From NCBI GenBank assembly GCA_000697055.1, contig JNDT01001951.1:1-21710 (forward strand): a DNA stretch of 21,710 nucleotides, in the 5' to 3' direction. A model generated the notes under the pieces. That model worked only from the letters and a program-made list of their open reading frames with translations. It made no database searches and had not been told where the DNA came from. Below, in pieces: positions 9,917 to 19,740 of the stretch; positions within the stretch are counted from its first letter, which is position 1, and every line of letters starts with the position of its first letter. A program made the translations under genes and the position numbers. Source of the stretch: Saksenaea vasiformis B4078. Taxonomy: Eukaryota > Mucoromycota > Mucoromycetes > Mucorales > Saksenaeaceae.

Positions 9917-11761
9917 ATTACAAATGCTTCACTCTTTAGTTATCCGTACTCCTATTTGTCCGAAACCATCAATATTTGTTTGTATGACTATTCCGATGTT
10001 TTCTGCGTCTTGTATATCTCTCCTACTAAGTATTGTCGCTTCATGATCTTTTTTTTTGTTGTCCCGGGTTCTTCGCATTGCATAGTGGTCTAGGTAGATC
10101 TCTGCAGCCAAAATTAGAACACACTTTGTTTCTTGCTGCAATGCCATGAAATTATTTGTAAAATTCCTTTAAAGTCGTAAATTTTTAGGTGTGTCTTTAT
10201 GATCATTTCTCTACGTTTTGCGCGCAGAATATGCTTACGCAACAAGTTCCCTTTCTCGTTGTTCGGTTGCCTTCTACCATACCTCTTTTCTTGCAGGAGG
10301 AATATTTGCATCTTTCAAGTTATGTGTTTTCAAGCAGAATGTGGTACTCTGAGGACTTGTTCGCTTCTTTAAAAAGATGTACCTTTTGTTGTTACAAACA
10401 GCAAAAAGAGTATTTATACAGGCTGGGTTTCAATATTTCATGTGAGGTGCAGGGGCTGTCGGAGTTCGCACGCTTTGTCTATGCTACTTGGATGTAACAG
10501 ATCGTGGCTCAGTTAAACTATTGTGAACACAGATCTAATTCTAGTAGAATAGATTCTGCTGATTTTCGTATCCTTGATTCATTCAGGACTTATTACTTAT
10601 ATCTCTGAGATTAACGATACGGAAACTCTCTATTCGTATGGCCTTGTAACATTGCACGGCAGCTTACGGACATTCGTTGCATTCCAGCGTTAAAATACTA
10701 CCAGAGGTTTCGGGGATAGCAATTACCCCGTTGACTCAGCCCACTTCGAACACATCGAGCCCACCTGAATAGCTTGTTACACGCATACGTTATTCCTGGT
10801 TCACTCGTCGCATTTCGAAGAAATGCATGCCGCGCGTTGTAAATGTTCTTCTGAACATAGTTTATACTATTCCATTTTTTTTTTAAAAAAGAATGCAATT
10901 TTGCAGTGCCAAAAATACATGACTTGTATTTTTCAAAAAATGACATTTGCCCTAAAACTGACGTACTACTGAAGCTGATACTAGACTCAACAATTGTCCG
11001 TACGTCGTTCTACAGTAACATTATGCTACTCGGCTGCTGGTTAAAGCTTAATTCATTTTCTAGGACTTACAATCAGAGATCTGATGATAGTACATATGGT
11101 TTAGCTGATTATACCTGCGCGGTGAATCGACGTTTCAGTCCATGATCCATGATGAATTCCTACGTTTGCGTTCCCTCCCTCTACATCGAGCTGAACGTAT
11201 TCTCTGCCATACTGTTATTAATTATGTGTCATACGCCAAGAAACACGCGCCATGAAGATTAAAAATAACAGGGCAATTTAAGCCCCGGGAAAAAAGGGCC
11301 ATTATGCGTCGGGATCGATCATAGAGCCTTGTATTACCATACGGTGTTTGTTCAACAACACATCATGATGTAATAGAGCAGGCGCAATGTCTCTTGCCTT
11401 TACATCGGGCTGTGAGGCTTGAGAACTAGTGCAAAAGATGCTTCCGCTTTCCTGCCAGGTCAACGCTATTAGGGAACTCTGTGTAGACCGCACTGTTTTA
11501 CTTGTTTTCACCAAAGTTGAGTTCAAAGTAATACCGTAGGCGTGGAGTTAAAGAATATTTACTTAACGAGTGAGTAACACCTAGACAATAACGTAACGTG
11601 AAATGGAGTTGATAGATTGGCTGCACTGCTTATTCATCTCACCGATTTTCTCGGTTAAGGAGCAAGTATTTTTCCAATCAAACATATTCTTTAACTGGTA
11701 GTCTATGGTATGACCGTTGTCATCCAAACTTAGGAAAAAGACACAAAAAAATTAACCCAGG
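9917..11761. other. long intergenic stretch with unassigned frames
   Basis: Frames at 10189-10497 (+, 102 codons), 10698-10946 (-, 82) and 11302-11526 (-, 74) have no recognisable motif. On the minus strand, 11720-11570 is also open for about 49 codons and, with 11526-11302, could be remnants of a gene, but no splice chain is convincing. The right end is the promoter of the secreted repeat-peptide gene. Confidence 0.35.
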
Positions 11762-11771
11762 TTTATATAAA
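11762..11771 (+). promoter_or_regulatory. TATA box of the repeat-peptide gene
   Basis: TTTATATAAA lies only a few bases before the ATG at 11774 and 54 nt before the ATG at 11825. A TATA element directs transcription roughly 30 nt downstream or further, so the mRNA should begin after 11774. This decides in favour of 11825 as the start codon. Confidence 0.6.
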
Positions 11772-11824
11772 AGATGTTCACTTGCATACCCATGCCTCTA
11801 CGTACCTGCTTCTTACTTACAAGT

Positions 11825-12478
11825 ATGCGATTCACCTTGCTATCTCTTTCCGTTGCTGTCTGCTTTGTTGCCGCCGCCATTGCGGCGCCAATTGAGTATG
11901 ACGACGGCGAATGTCTTGTTAATGACAAGGGCAGAAGAATATGCGATGAAGTTACTAAGCAAGGGAAGCGAGATGGATGCCCAGTAAATGCTTACGGCCA
12001 ACCTGTCTGCAACGAGGTTACCAAGCAAGAGAAGCGAGATGGATGCCCGGTAAATGCCTATGGCCAGCCCGTCTGCAATGAAGTTACCAAGCAAGAGAAG
12101 CGAGATGGATGCCCAGTAAATGCCTATGGCCAGCCCGTCTGCAATGAAGTTACCAAGCAAGAGAAGCGAGATGGATGTCCAGTAAATGCTTACGGCCAAC
12201 CTGTCTGCAACGAGGTTACCGAGCAAGAGAAGCGAGACGGATGCCCAGTAAATGCTTATGGCCAGCCCGTATGTAACGAGGTCACTAAGCAAGAGAAGCG
12301 AGATGGATGTCCAGTAAATGCTTATGGCCAGCCCGTCTGCAATGAGGTTGCCAAGCAAGAGAAGCGAGACGGATGCCCAGTAAATGCTTATGGCCAGCCC
12401 GTATGTAACGAGGTTACCAAACAAGAGAAGCGAGATGGATGCCCGGTAAACGCTTATGGTCAGCCCGTCTGTAACTAG
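11825..12478 (+). CDS. secreted Kex2-processed repeat-peptide precursor (eight two-Cys peptides)
   Basis: A single exon encodes 217 residues. Residues 1-20 (MRFTLLSLSVAVCFVAAAIA) are a clear signal peptide, with likely cleavage before APIEYDDG. After a short pro-region come eight units of 22 residues (66 bp), each DGCPVNAYGQPVCN followed by EVTKQE and the dibasic KR; the eighth stops after CN. The pro-region itself contains a degenerate ninth unit, C-L-V-N-x-x-G-x-x-I-C-D-EVTKQG-KR, with the same Cys spacing. This layout is that of kexin-processed repeat precursors: ER entry, disulfide formation, then cutting after KR in the Golgi to release several copies of one small peptide. The GQP inside a Cys loop recalls alpha-factor-like pheromones, but a pheromone role is only a guess; a RiPP-type core or other secreted signal is possible. 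No modifying enzyme gene is adjacent. The peptide sequence is not one I know. Confidence 0.87.
   Translation: MRFTLLSLSVAVCFVAAAIAAPIEYDDGECLVNDKGRRICDEVTKQGKRDGCPVNAYGQPVCNEVTKQEKRDGCPVNAYGQPVCNEVTKQEKRDGCPVNAYGQPVCNEVTKQEKRDGCPVNAYGQPVCNEVTEQEKRDGCPVNAYGQPVCNEVTKQEKRDGCPVNAYGQPVCNEVAKQEKRDGCPVNAYGQPVCNEVTKQEKRDGCPVNAYGQPVCN
11972..12475 (+). repeat. 66-bp in-frame tandem repeat, eight copies
   Basis: Copies begin at 11972 and every 66 bases after, the last (12434-12475) truncated to 42 bases by the stop. Copies differ mainly at third codon positions (for example GCT/GCC, TAC/TAT, CAA/CAG, TGC/TGT). The only amino-acid differences are K to E at the end of copy 4 and T to A at the end of copy 6, both in the spacer. 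Confidence 0.95.
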
Positions 12479-12499
12479 GTTTCTAGTTGTTCTATAAGA

Positions 12500-12505
12500 A
12501 ATAAA
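12500..12505 (+). terminator. polyadenylation signal AATAAA after the repeat-peptide gene
   Basis: AATAAA lies about 22 nt after the TAG stop and is the likely 3'-end signal. Confidence 0.55.
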
Positions 12506-12516
12506 TCGAGTCGATA

Positions 12517-12556
12517 GTTAACGATGTTCAAATTAAGTTAACGACGTTCAAATTAA
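12517..12556. repeat. 20-bp tandem duplication
   Basis: 12517-12536 and 12537-12556 are adjacent copies of GTTAACGAYGTTCAAATTAA with one mismatch. They sit just past the polyadenylation signal of the repeat-peptide gene and have no evident function. Confidence 0.85.
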
Positions 12557-13574
12557 GCTCACTATCTCTGCTTTATTTAATAACGACGCTATGAGCCCTT
12601 TAAGCGTTTCTACATGCTTAGTTTAGTGAGCTAGAAATCCTACCTAACCTAGGTGAATCTGCCACCGGTAAACATAGACATATTCGAACAGCTATGCACC
12701 TATAACAGTAAGCAACTCTGATGACATATATGCATTTACTCCGAAAGAATATTATTGCCTATTGGGAAGTGACCAGTGCAGCGTTGATTGTGGTGCATAC
12801 GGCGGGAGGGCTTGAGCGTTATGTGGTACAAAAGAACATTTGAAACACACTGTGAAGAATCTGATGTAGTAGCCGTGTAGTGCGCCTTGCTTAACATGTA
12901 ATGGAAAACTTACGACCAAAGCCCGTCGGAGCGGAGGAAATGCTTTCTAGAAGACATATATGAAAGAATAATACTTACGTATATCCACAGGACTTGAGAG
13001 GCACGGAACTGACGTACGGAACTGCTTAATTCAAAGGACACATTTTATGCATATGCAGGCATACCTCGTGTTCAATCGAGATGCTCACCAGGTAAGGAAA
13101 TATACATCAGGAATTGCTTATTCCATGCTTCGGCCGATGGCCGTTAAAACGCAAAAGCAACTTCATGCCTGTCCACACCATCTCGCCGCCCCACCAACTA
13201 AGCTGAGGCAGGCCCCAGATAAACCGCGGAAGTGCCATTCAGCGGGAAGTAAACCGACATTAAAACGTCTCCCATTTTACTACCCGTAGTGAATTTCTAT
13301 GCTACTCAACTAAGCAAAGTCCATTTTTTGTTAATCTATATACTAATGCACACATATTCAATTAACTCCTTACTGCAAACTTGGCTTTTCACAGCATACA
13401 AGATATATTTAGAATAATGAGCGTGTTTCTGACTAAGGACATCCTCTCTAATGGGAATAAGGCGATGTGTAAGCTCTATGAGGAGAACATGGAATAGATT
13501 CTTCAAATCTGAGGCGCGGGCGGATGCTCCATGCTGATTCGCGATAGGTTGTTCTGTGGGATGTGTAGCGTATA
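12557..13574. other. intergenic, no supported gene
   Basis: The only sizeable frame (13047-13289, +, 80 codons) lacks recognisable motifs and has basic, proline-rich low-information composition. No RNA gene or mobile element was recognised. The right end holds the 3' flank of the convergent Atg14-like gene. Confidence 0.35.
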
Positions 13575-13580
13575 TTTATT
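13575..13580 (-). terminator. polyadenylation signal AATAAA of the Atg14-like gene
   Basis: On the minus strand AATAAA lies about 30 nt after the TAG stop at 13612-13610, a usual distance for 3'-end processing. Confidence 0.55.
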
Positions 13581-13609
13581 GAATAAACAATGCAGTGGAT
13601 AATCAAGCT

Positions 13610-15238
13610 CTATCTTCTTCTTCTGATGGCATGAGAACCATTGCTTAAATGATCACTCATCATATGCCTCCCACCAAGTGATTCCATCATTCCAAGTACA
13701 CCTGGCATAATGGTGGCACCAAGTTGGAATATACTCTCTCCTTCTCCATTGGGTCTCCCAAATGATGGCATAACATCCACCAAGTTCCAATTCTCAGTAT
13801 TGTTATCTCCATCATCAATCTCGTCCTCACTGTCCGATACCCCGTTGGGCTGTACCTTAAAGTAGCTATCGTTTAGAGACCCGTCGCGGATCAATTCTTT
13901 GTTGATGTCTGTTGCGCTACTTCGATAGCGAAGGGCTGTCATTCGTACAACTTGCTGCATATCTAAACCGAAATCGATATTCAGGAGGCCCTGGTAAGCC
14001 ATTGAATGCGAATGTCTGGAATAAATAATAAAGCGTTGAATACCAAAGCAGTTAATCTTTCATTACTTACATGCCTAGTTGCTGTGACCGACAACATGCC
14101 ATTAAACTTTGAAGCGTGTTTGTGACCTGTGAAAGGGGTATCTCTACGCCTTGGGTATGGCATAGATATGCAATATTATAATTCAGCATTGCCATGCCGA
14201 TTATAAATCTTTGCAGATTTTTGTCATCCAAGTACAATGGCATTTTGCTAGCACCTAAGCTAGTATCTCATTCTGTCTCACTTCATTCCCTTTATTTACC
14301 TGTAATTTCGTGGTTCTAGAGCTGAGCGGACATAAGGATAGATACCCTTACGGAACATCGTAAAAGGAAGTTTGATGCCAAGATAGCGAATAATAAGGTC
14401 TAATATATGGAGAACAAGTCCAATAGAGGTGTTCAGCTCTTCCTTTGGGTAACCTATCGCGTATTTTTTCTGGTTATCTCCCCTAATTCTTTAATTATTG
14501 ATTCCTTCATTCGCTTAACTGGAAACATCGATAGGTCGTGCTGGAAGAGTAACACCGCATATATATAAATCTTCGCGAGATCGATGAGGCTCGCGCTTGG
14601 CGAATGGCATAGTTGAAGTTTCCAGATCCGCTGCTGGAGACTCTTGTTCTGCAACCACCACGCCAGGTTTGAATTCAAAAAGAGTAACAATCTCATTCAC
14701 CAATACACACCGTGCTGAAGCTGTCAGTTTATGCGTTCGTTGCCATCGTTTAGTAAGATTTGCAAGCTCTTTGGGCCATTCAGTCGACTGCGCCATTGCC
14801 GCTTGTTCTAATCGTCGTTCGCTCTGTTTCAGCGCTTGCCGTTTACGCTGGATCTGTGCTCGTAACTGTTGTATTCGCTGTAATGCTTTAATAAGAGAGC
14901 GTTTAAGTTGGAAGCTTGCATTGTTGGATGGACTACCTCCTTCACATTCCTTCTTTATGCATCTTCGTTCCTCAGCGACATGAGCAATTTCTGCAGTCCT
15001 ACGATTCTTTTCTGCCAGCAACGCATGTATGCTAGACGCTTGATTGACAAATTCGTTAGCTTGCTGAATAAAATCGTCCTTTTCTTTTATTGCCGGATTC
15101 ACTTCTACGTCGTGATCTTGAAGCCTTTTTTTAAAATTCAGCGATTGGTAGAATTGGCACTGGTAACATATACTTCTCGGTTAGACAGCTGCTACAGTAG
15201 AATTTGCGATTGAATGTGTGACAGTAATGGCATTCCAT
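13610..15238 (-). CDS. ATG14: Atg14/UVRAG-family autophagy subunit
   Basis: Five minus-strand exons join to 468 codons: 15238-15174, 15124-14520, 14453-14300, 14247-14071, 14015-13610. Introns are 49, 66, 52 and 55 nt, all GT-AG. The N-terminus MECHYCHTFNRKFYCSSC has two CxxC pairs (3-6 and 15-18), as in Atg14. Residues about 35-150 form a long Lys/Glu/Gln-rich coiled coil. LYICGVTLP (208-216), a helical segment with LGIKLPF (248-254) and MLNYNIAYLCHTQGV (295-309) match the Atg14/UVRAG domain. The C-terminus has an acidic patch and ends RRRR. Atg14 joins the Vps34-Vps15-Vps30 PI3-kinase complex I and directs it to autophagosome formation sites; the CxxC pairs help anchor yeast Atg14 at the ER/phagophore. 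A Vps38/UVRAG identity is less likely given the N-terminal cysteines and no C2 domain. The exon-1 start lies inside a longer unrelated minus frame and is easy to miss. Confidence 0.87.
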
Positions 15239-16954
15239 GGTGTACAGCGATGCCATAGAGAATTAAAAGGATATATGGAAGTGGCTACCCATTTGCAAAT
15301 CACATGGTGCTCACGTGCAAGGTGCACAATGGCCTCTTTTTCATTAAGCATAAACAACAATGGTTTGAAATAAGCTGACATACAGATAAATAGCGACAGT
15401 AGCAAAAAGGAACAAAGGCCGAAAGCTGATAGCTGATTATACCCACTTCTAAAAGTTAGCGAGGAAGGATACACTACAGGAAAAAATCGTAACAAAATCT
15501 TAGCAAGATCTTGGAGAAATCTTACAAAACCAACAAAATCCAATATTTTTCCAAGATGTTTTCCCGTAGTGATGTTCGACCTTTAACCATGAAATTCGAT
15601 AACGAAGGCAACCTGCTATATTTGAAATTGATAATACGATTAGTCACCCACGGTAGTGATTGCGGGCAGATCAGAAGAAGCTATACCGTAAAACACTACT
15701 GCTTATTGAAATGGGGCAGAATGGTTCGATCTGCATGAAGAAGATAACCATATGCAGTACATTATGCCGTCTAGACGTTTTTCAAACGAATCTAACGCTT
15801 CAATCTGCTGTTTGGTATTACCCAAGGAATTCTTAATAATGGTAATATGTGTATCGGACATTCCCTCAAGAATCACTATTCTCCCACGGAATTCCTTCTC
15901 GAAGAATTCTCATTCCTTCTTAATGTAACGAATCGGCCCTGCCCTTCTGAACGTTATTTTCATGCTAAGGCTACTTTCTGACTCGTCTAAGCCCATATAA
16001 CACAACGGATAATTAAATTAAACCTCGCAAGAATTCTAACTCTTCCAGAAAATCGAGATAATGGTGGCAAATTTCACGATGAGATTATTACAACCCTGCT
16101 AAATCGATGGTTCGTCTATAAACAAGACTATAGACCAAAATCACCGTAACAGCCTCGTCCTCTATTCTGGAATACAACACATTTCCAAAGAAACCCTCGC
16201 TATTCACTGGCGCTGCGATAGACACGACACTTAGCATCGAGCACTGCTACTTTATCAGATGTGGCAACAATTCACCAGCGAGGATTAAAGCTTATAAGGT
16301 TACATAGCTATATGGATCTTTTTCTTCATAAAGATGACCAGAGTGTTCGAGACCTGTTTGCGGGCGCTTGTATGGCGCTATCGACTGTGCTTACATTGGT
16401 TCTATAAAAGTGGAATGATGTCCCATGCGATCCAAAGATCTCATACATTGATATAGTGTCTAATGAAACGGCGTGGACCGATATGAGCTGACCGTCAGTT
16501 GGATAACCATGGAAAATTTCCAAATTTTCTGTAGATGGGCATCTGGTAGGAACACGAGGCGGGTATGCAAATCCACCACCGTTCGTGGTAGCCTTTCAGA
16601 GTGTGTAGTTAAAGATCATTAGCTAGTTACACTGCAATATCTGCTTTGTTCTGTAGAAGGTATTCATTCGCAACCCGTACCTTCTTCACAGACTAACTTT
16701 TAGTTCACTAAGAGTGATAGAAAAGTAATCGCGAAAGGACAGCTATCAGTGAAACACGTTCAACAGTCCCACAGATCAGAATGTCATCACTGATTTCGAA
16801 TAGACTCGAGTAGCCCTTCGTAAAAGCTTCAGAGCAATTTTTTTTCAGGTTTTCCGCGGCCGGTCCGATTGAACTCTTGAAATTACGTTGTACGTGCTGT
16901 ATTTATGTGAATATGTAATACAGCAAAATAAAAAATAGGAATATACGATTGCTA
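15239..16954. other. long intergenic stretch with unassigned frames
   Basis: No gene is supported. A minus-strand frame of about 90 codons (roughly 16590-16326, containing ENLEIFHGYPTDGQ) and a plus-strand frame without a start (about 16140-16300) look slightly better than chance and could be remnants of a mobile element. Neither has a motif I can name. The right end is the 3' flank of the coiled-coil gene. Confidence 0.35.
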
Positions 16955-18027
16955 TTATGATGATGATATATTCCCGCTATGTAAAGTGGGTGAAGAAGTA
17001 TTTGAAGCATTTCCAGCATGGGGAATAGCAAATCCTACTTGCGGCGACTGTTGCTGTGATTGTGGCTGCTGAGATTGTTGCTGTTGTGGTTGTTGTGGTT
17101 GTTGAGGTTGTTGAGGTTGTTGAGGTTGTTGCTGTTGTAATTGAGATTGTAATGGCGACTGTAACTGAGATTGTTGTGGTGGTTGCAGCTGAGGCTGTTG
17201 AGCCATGAATGTCACTGGTGCTGCCCTCCCAAGGGCAGCAGCAGTCCGTGTCCACTGTTGGCACATCATTCTTAGCTGTGCATTTTCCATAGATAACTTG
17301 TTGACATGAGATTCGCACTTCTGTATCGTTTTATCTCTTTGTTGGAGTTTCGCGTTTGATCGTTGAAGCTCCATTTCCAAATCATTCATCTTCTTCCGCA
17401 TCGTGTCCATTTCCGCAAACTGGTTCACTAAATCACGTTCCATGCTCTGCCGTCCCACTGCTACGCGAATAAGCTGTCGCTGACTTTCAGCCTTCTCTTC
17501 CGACGCTTTAGCTAACTTCGCTTCGACTTCTTCGCGCAATTTTTCGGCTGTCGCTATCCGCGTCTCTAATTGTTCGATAGCGGTAGGGTCAGCAACTCCT
17601 TGTTTAGACACCTCCTCATTTAACGAGATTATTTGTTCCTCCAATTTTAGTCGTTCCTTTCGTTCATTCTTAAGAAATTCCATCATGTCATCGTAATTGC
17701 TATTGGTGGTTGTCAAATAATCCGCGTATTCTCTTCGTTCTGATTCCAGTTTTTGAATACGTTCATTGCGACTTGCGATCTCGCTCTGTAGGTGTTTCAT
17801 ATGATGTATTACTCTCGAGAGAAAGTTCCGGTAACCGTCAGGTGCCCGCCGGCTGGTGGATTCTCGATGCAATGCATCTAAAACCCTGTTGATTTCTGTA
17901 ACTGACAGATTGGAATGTGTCAAAATAGCTCAAGTAAAGAAGAATTTACTTTACAGGTATAGGTGCTATAATCTGGTGGCCAGGTTGGCTGATTTGATCC
18001 TGCATTTTGTGTCGAGTGTTCAGACAT
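16955..18027 (-). CDS. coiled-coil protein with glutamine-rich C-terminal tail
   Basis: Two exons, 18027-17955 and 17901-16955, joined across a 53-nt GTAAAGT...TGTCAG intron, give 339 residues starting MSEHSTQNAGSNQPTWPPDY. The splice keeps the frame and replaces a false internal start at 17923. Residues about 60-247 have heptad-like Leu/Ile/Met spacing with many Glu, Lys, Arg and Gln, so a long coiled coil is predicted. Residues about 257-317 are dominated by Gln and Pro in PQQ, SQLQ and QQQQ runs. The end is Ser/Asn/Gly-rich. A conserved-looking segment (F-TEINRVLDALHREST, 25-40) precedes the coil. Such architecture suits a scaffold or transcription cofactor, but I do not recognise the family and assign no function. 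A CCAAT sequence lies 63 nt upstream (18090-18094). Confidence 0.85.
17080..17150. repeat. glutamine-codon microsatellite
   Basis: On the plus strand TTGTTGTGG and TTGTTGAGG units repeat, encoding the PQQ/QQ run of the coiled-coil protein on the minus strand. Pure 9-bp units repeat around 17099-17130, where slippage is likely. Confidence 0.8.
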
Positions 18028-18399
18028 GGCGACAACTTATATGATTTTGCGTGTTGGTTTGCGTCGATAGAATATAATTTTCGCGCTGACCAATCGAACA
18101 GGTTTGCGCTGGTTAGACTTTCTGCGTCATAGAAATCAACTTCAGATAATGATCTAGCCTTTGACGATGATTACATGAAGCTGAAGCCGCTTCATTGGAT
18201 ATAAATGGAGTTACTTCGTTTGACATCAATATATATATGAGGAATGATGAACCAAATGGGCGGGCAGAATTGCCTCGTTCGTGTGCAGCTACTTTACGTG
18301 ACGGATGGTGGGAAAGAAATGGTAATGCAGATGTACAAACCTCGTTCACTTTCCAAATCGACGAGAGCGTGAACAGGTAACTAAGCTAGGGCGAGAGGA

Positions 18400-18870
18400 T
18401 CATACAGACGATAAACGCCGTGGTAAACAGGAAACTGCCTTATCCGGTGATTGAAGAACGACGAACAGCAAAAGAAGCAGCATTCATCACAGGTATAAAT
18501 GTCCGAACCGCATAACATTATATCAAAACGTACAACCGGATGAAGAATGTGTACCCAGAGTTCAGAGAGAGACTCGTACTAGATGTTATGGTAAGCTGAC
18601 TTAAGCTCATTCGGTTTCTTGTAGATTATATTGACAGAAATCCTACTGCTATCCTGATGGATACAAAAAGCGAGCTTACGTGAGGCTTTTGAAGACTTGA
18701 CAATCTCTTGGTGTCAGGATTGCATAGATATCTGGTCAATAAATGTTGCATACATAACGTTCAAGACATTGGAAAAACTTCCTGTAGTGTGGAACTCTGA
18801 CCGGGTGATCGCTTTGCAAAAGGAGAAAGTTGCATAAGGCCTTTGCAAAATAAAAATGAGACGGGAGAAG
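18400..18870 (+). pseudogene. broken Tc1/mariner-type transposase, N-terminal half
   Basis: Pieces in different forward frames read in family order. First ERRTAKEAAFITGINVRTA is followed by TAA (18513-18515) and then HYIKTYN. After a frame change comes PDEECVPR, later K-L-T..AHS, then RFLVDYIDRNPTAILMDTK (from about 18609) with TGA at 18681, then LHRYLVNKCC. Last is LEKLPVVWNSDRVIALQKE in another frame, ending at TAA near 18834. This order (helix-turn-helix region, L-x-x-x-H-S-x-F-L-x-x-Y-I-D, L-H-R-x-L-V-x-K-C, L-E-K-L-P) is what I recall from DDE_3 transposases common in Mucoromycota. No DDE catalytic core or terminal repeats were found. At least two stops and several frameshifts make it non-functional. 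Confidence 0.6.
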
Positions 18871-19740
18871 GCAGCAAGACTAAGATGAAGATTTTTATTT
18901 CTCAAGGAGTCTCTTATATGTTTCTAAGATATGATCAGGGACACTGATAGTGTGAGACACTTTGTAAACCAGTAACGACGAGAGTAAAAGTTTCCGTCTA
19001 AGTGAGTCTGAAGATACCAATGGTGCGATCGCACAATTAATCTATAATTGGTAGCGTAAATAGACAATCATGGCCCTGGACGATCGGTAGCAAAAGCCAG
19101 GAACAAGAAGAAGGAAAACTCGTGTAACTAAAGATCTTACAAGATGTTCATTTGGCAATAGCTGAGACATGGTAAAAAGTTTATCGAAATAAGGCTTGAT
19201 TGGCAAATTTGCTGGATTGAACTTCTTGTAAGTGTAACAACGTCATTGTTAAAGGTGAAGCAGAAATGACGGAGATTATGTTAGACACAAGAAGTAATGT
19301 ATCACATGGTAGCATATTTGTCATATAGGTCACATATGAGGACATAGATCCACATCTAAAGATCGGCATTATATCCAACGTCAAGACCATCTCAGGAACA
19401 CAGATCTACTGACCAGGGTCAAGATTACAATCACCGAATGAATAGAACAATAATAAGGACAAACGCGTAAACATATATAACCATCTTTACTTTACATCCA
19501 AATAAAGAAAGAGTCTCGAAGGATTTCCTGTCTGTCAAATACCTACCGAACAAACTGGAATCTACACTATTCATCATATATCGCTTTGTGAAACATCCTG
19601 ACGTGTTACCCAACATTGCAAAATAGTGTGCTGTCATCGACTGTCAAATTTTCTTGTGTTGCCAGTCTTGAAAAATTGGATCGGACTCGCTTTCCATCTC
19701 ATCCCTTTTCTCATCTTTTTTTCTTTTCTCTTTATTGAAC
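18871..19740. other. intergenic, probable decayed continuation of the transposase
   Basis: No open frame exceeds about 70 codons and none is recognisable. The catalytic half of the transposase would be expected here, but I could not identify its residues. A pyrimidine-rich tract (about 19687-19735) leads into the ATG at 19741. Confidence 0.35.

Noticed and set aside
10189..10497. 102-codon plus frame after the Sel1 gene
   Set aside because: Cys/Phe/Tyr-rich composition without motifs, in AT-rich intergenic DNA.
11774..11824. Upstream ATG extending the repeat-peptide precursor by 17 residues
   Set aside because: It lies directly against the TATA box and would put extra residues in front of a clean signal peptide.
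11840..12424. 194-codon minus-strand frame across the repeat array
   Set aside because: A 66-bp repeat is a multiple of three, so one stop-free unit stays open on the other strand too. The plus strand has the signal peptide, KR sites and synonymous variation.
11972..12475. CRISPR-like array
   Set aside because: The repeats are contiguous and coding with no unique spacers, in a eukaryotic gene.
14597..14983. 128-codon plus-strand frame inside ATG14
   Set aside because: It is antisense to the coiled-coil exon, with Cys/Arg/Ser-rich shadow composition.
15181..15543. 120-codon minus-strand frame upstream of ATG14
   Set aside because: It overlaps the first ATG14 exon in a different frame and has a low-information hydrophobic translation.
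16326..16590. Minus-strand open frame of about 90 codons
   Set aside because: Composition is protein-like, but no motif, start or splice partner was found, so it is only mentioned in the gap entry.
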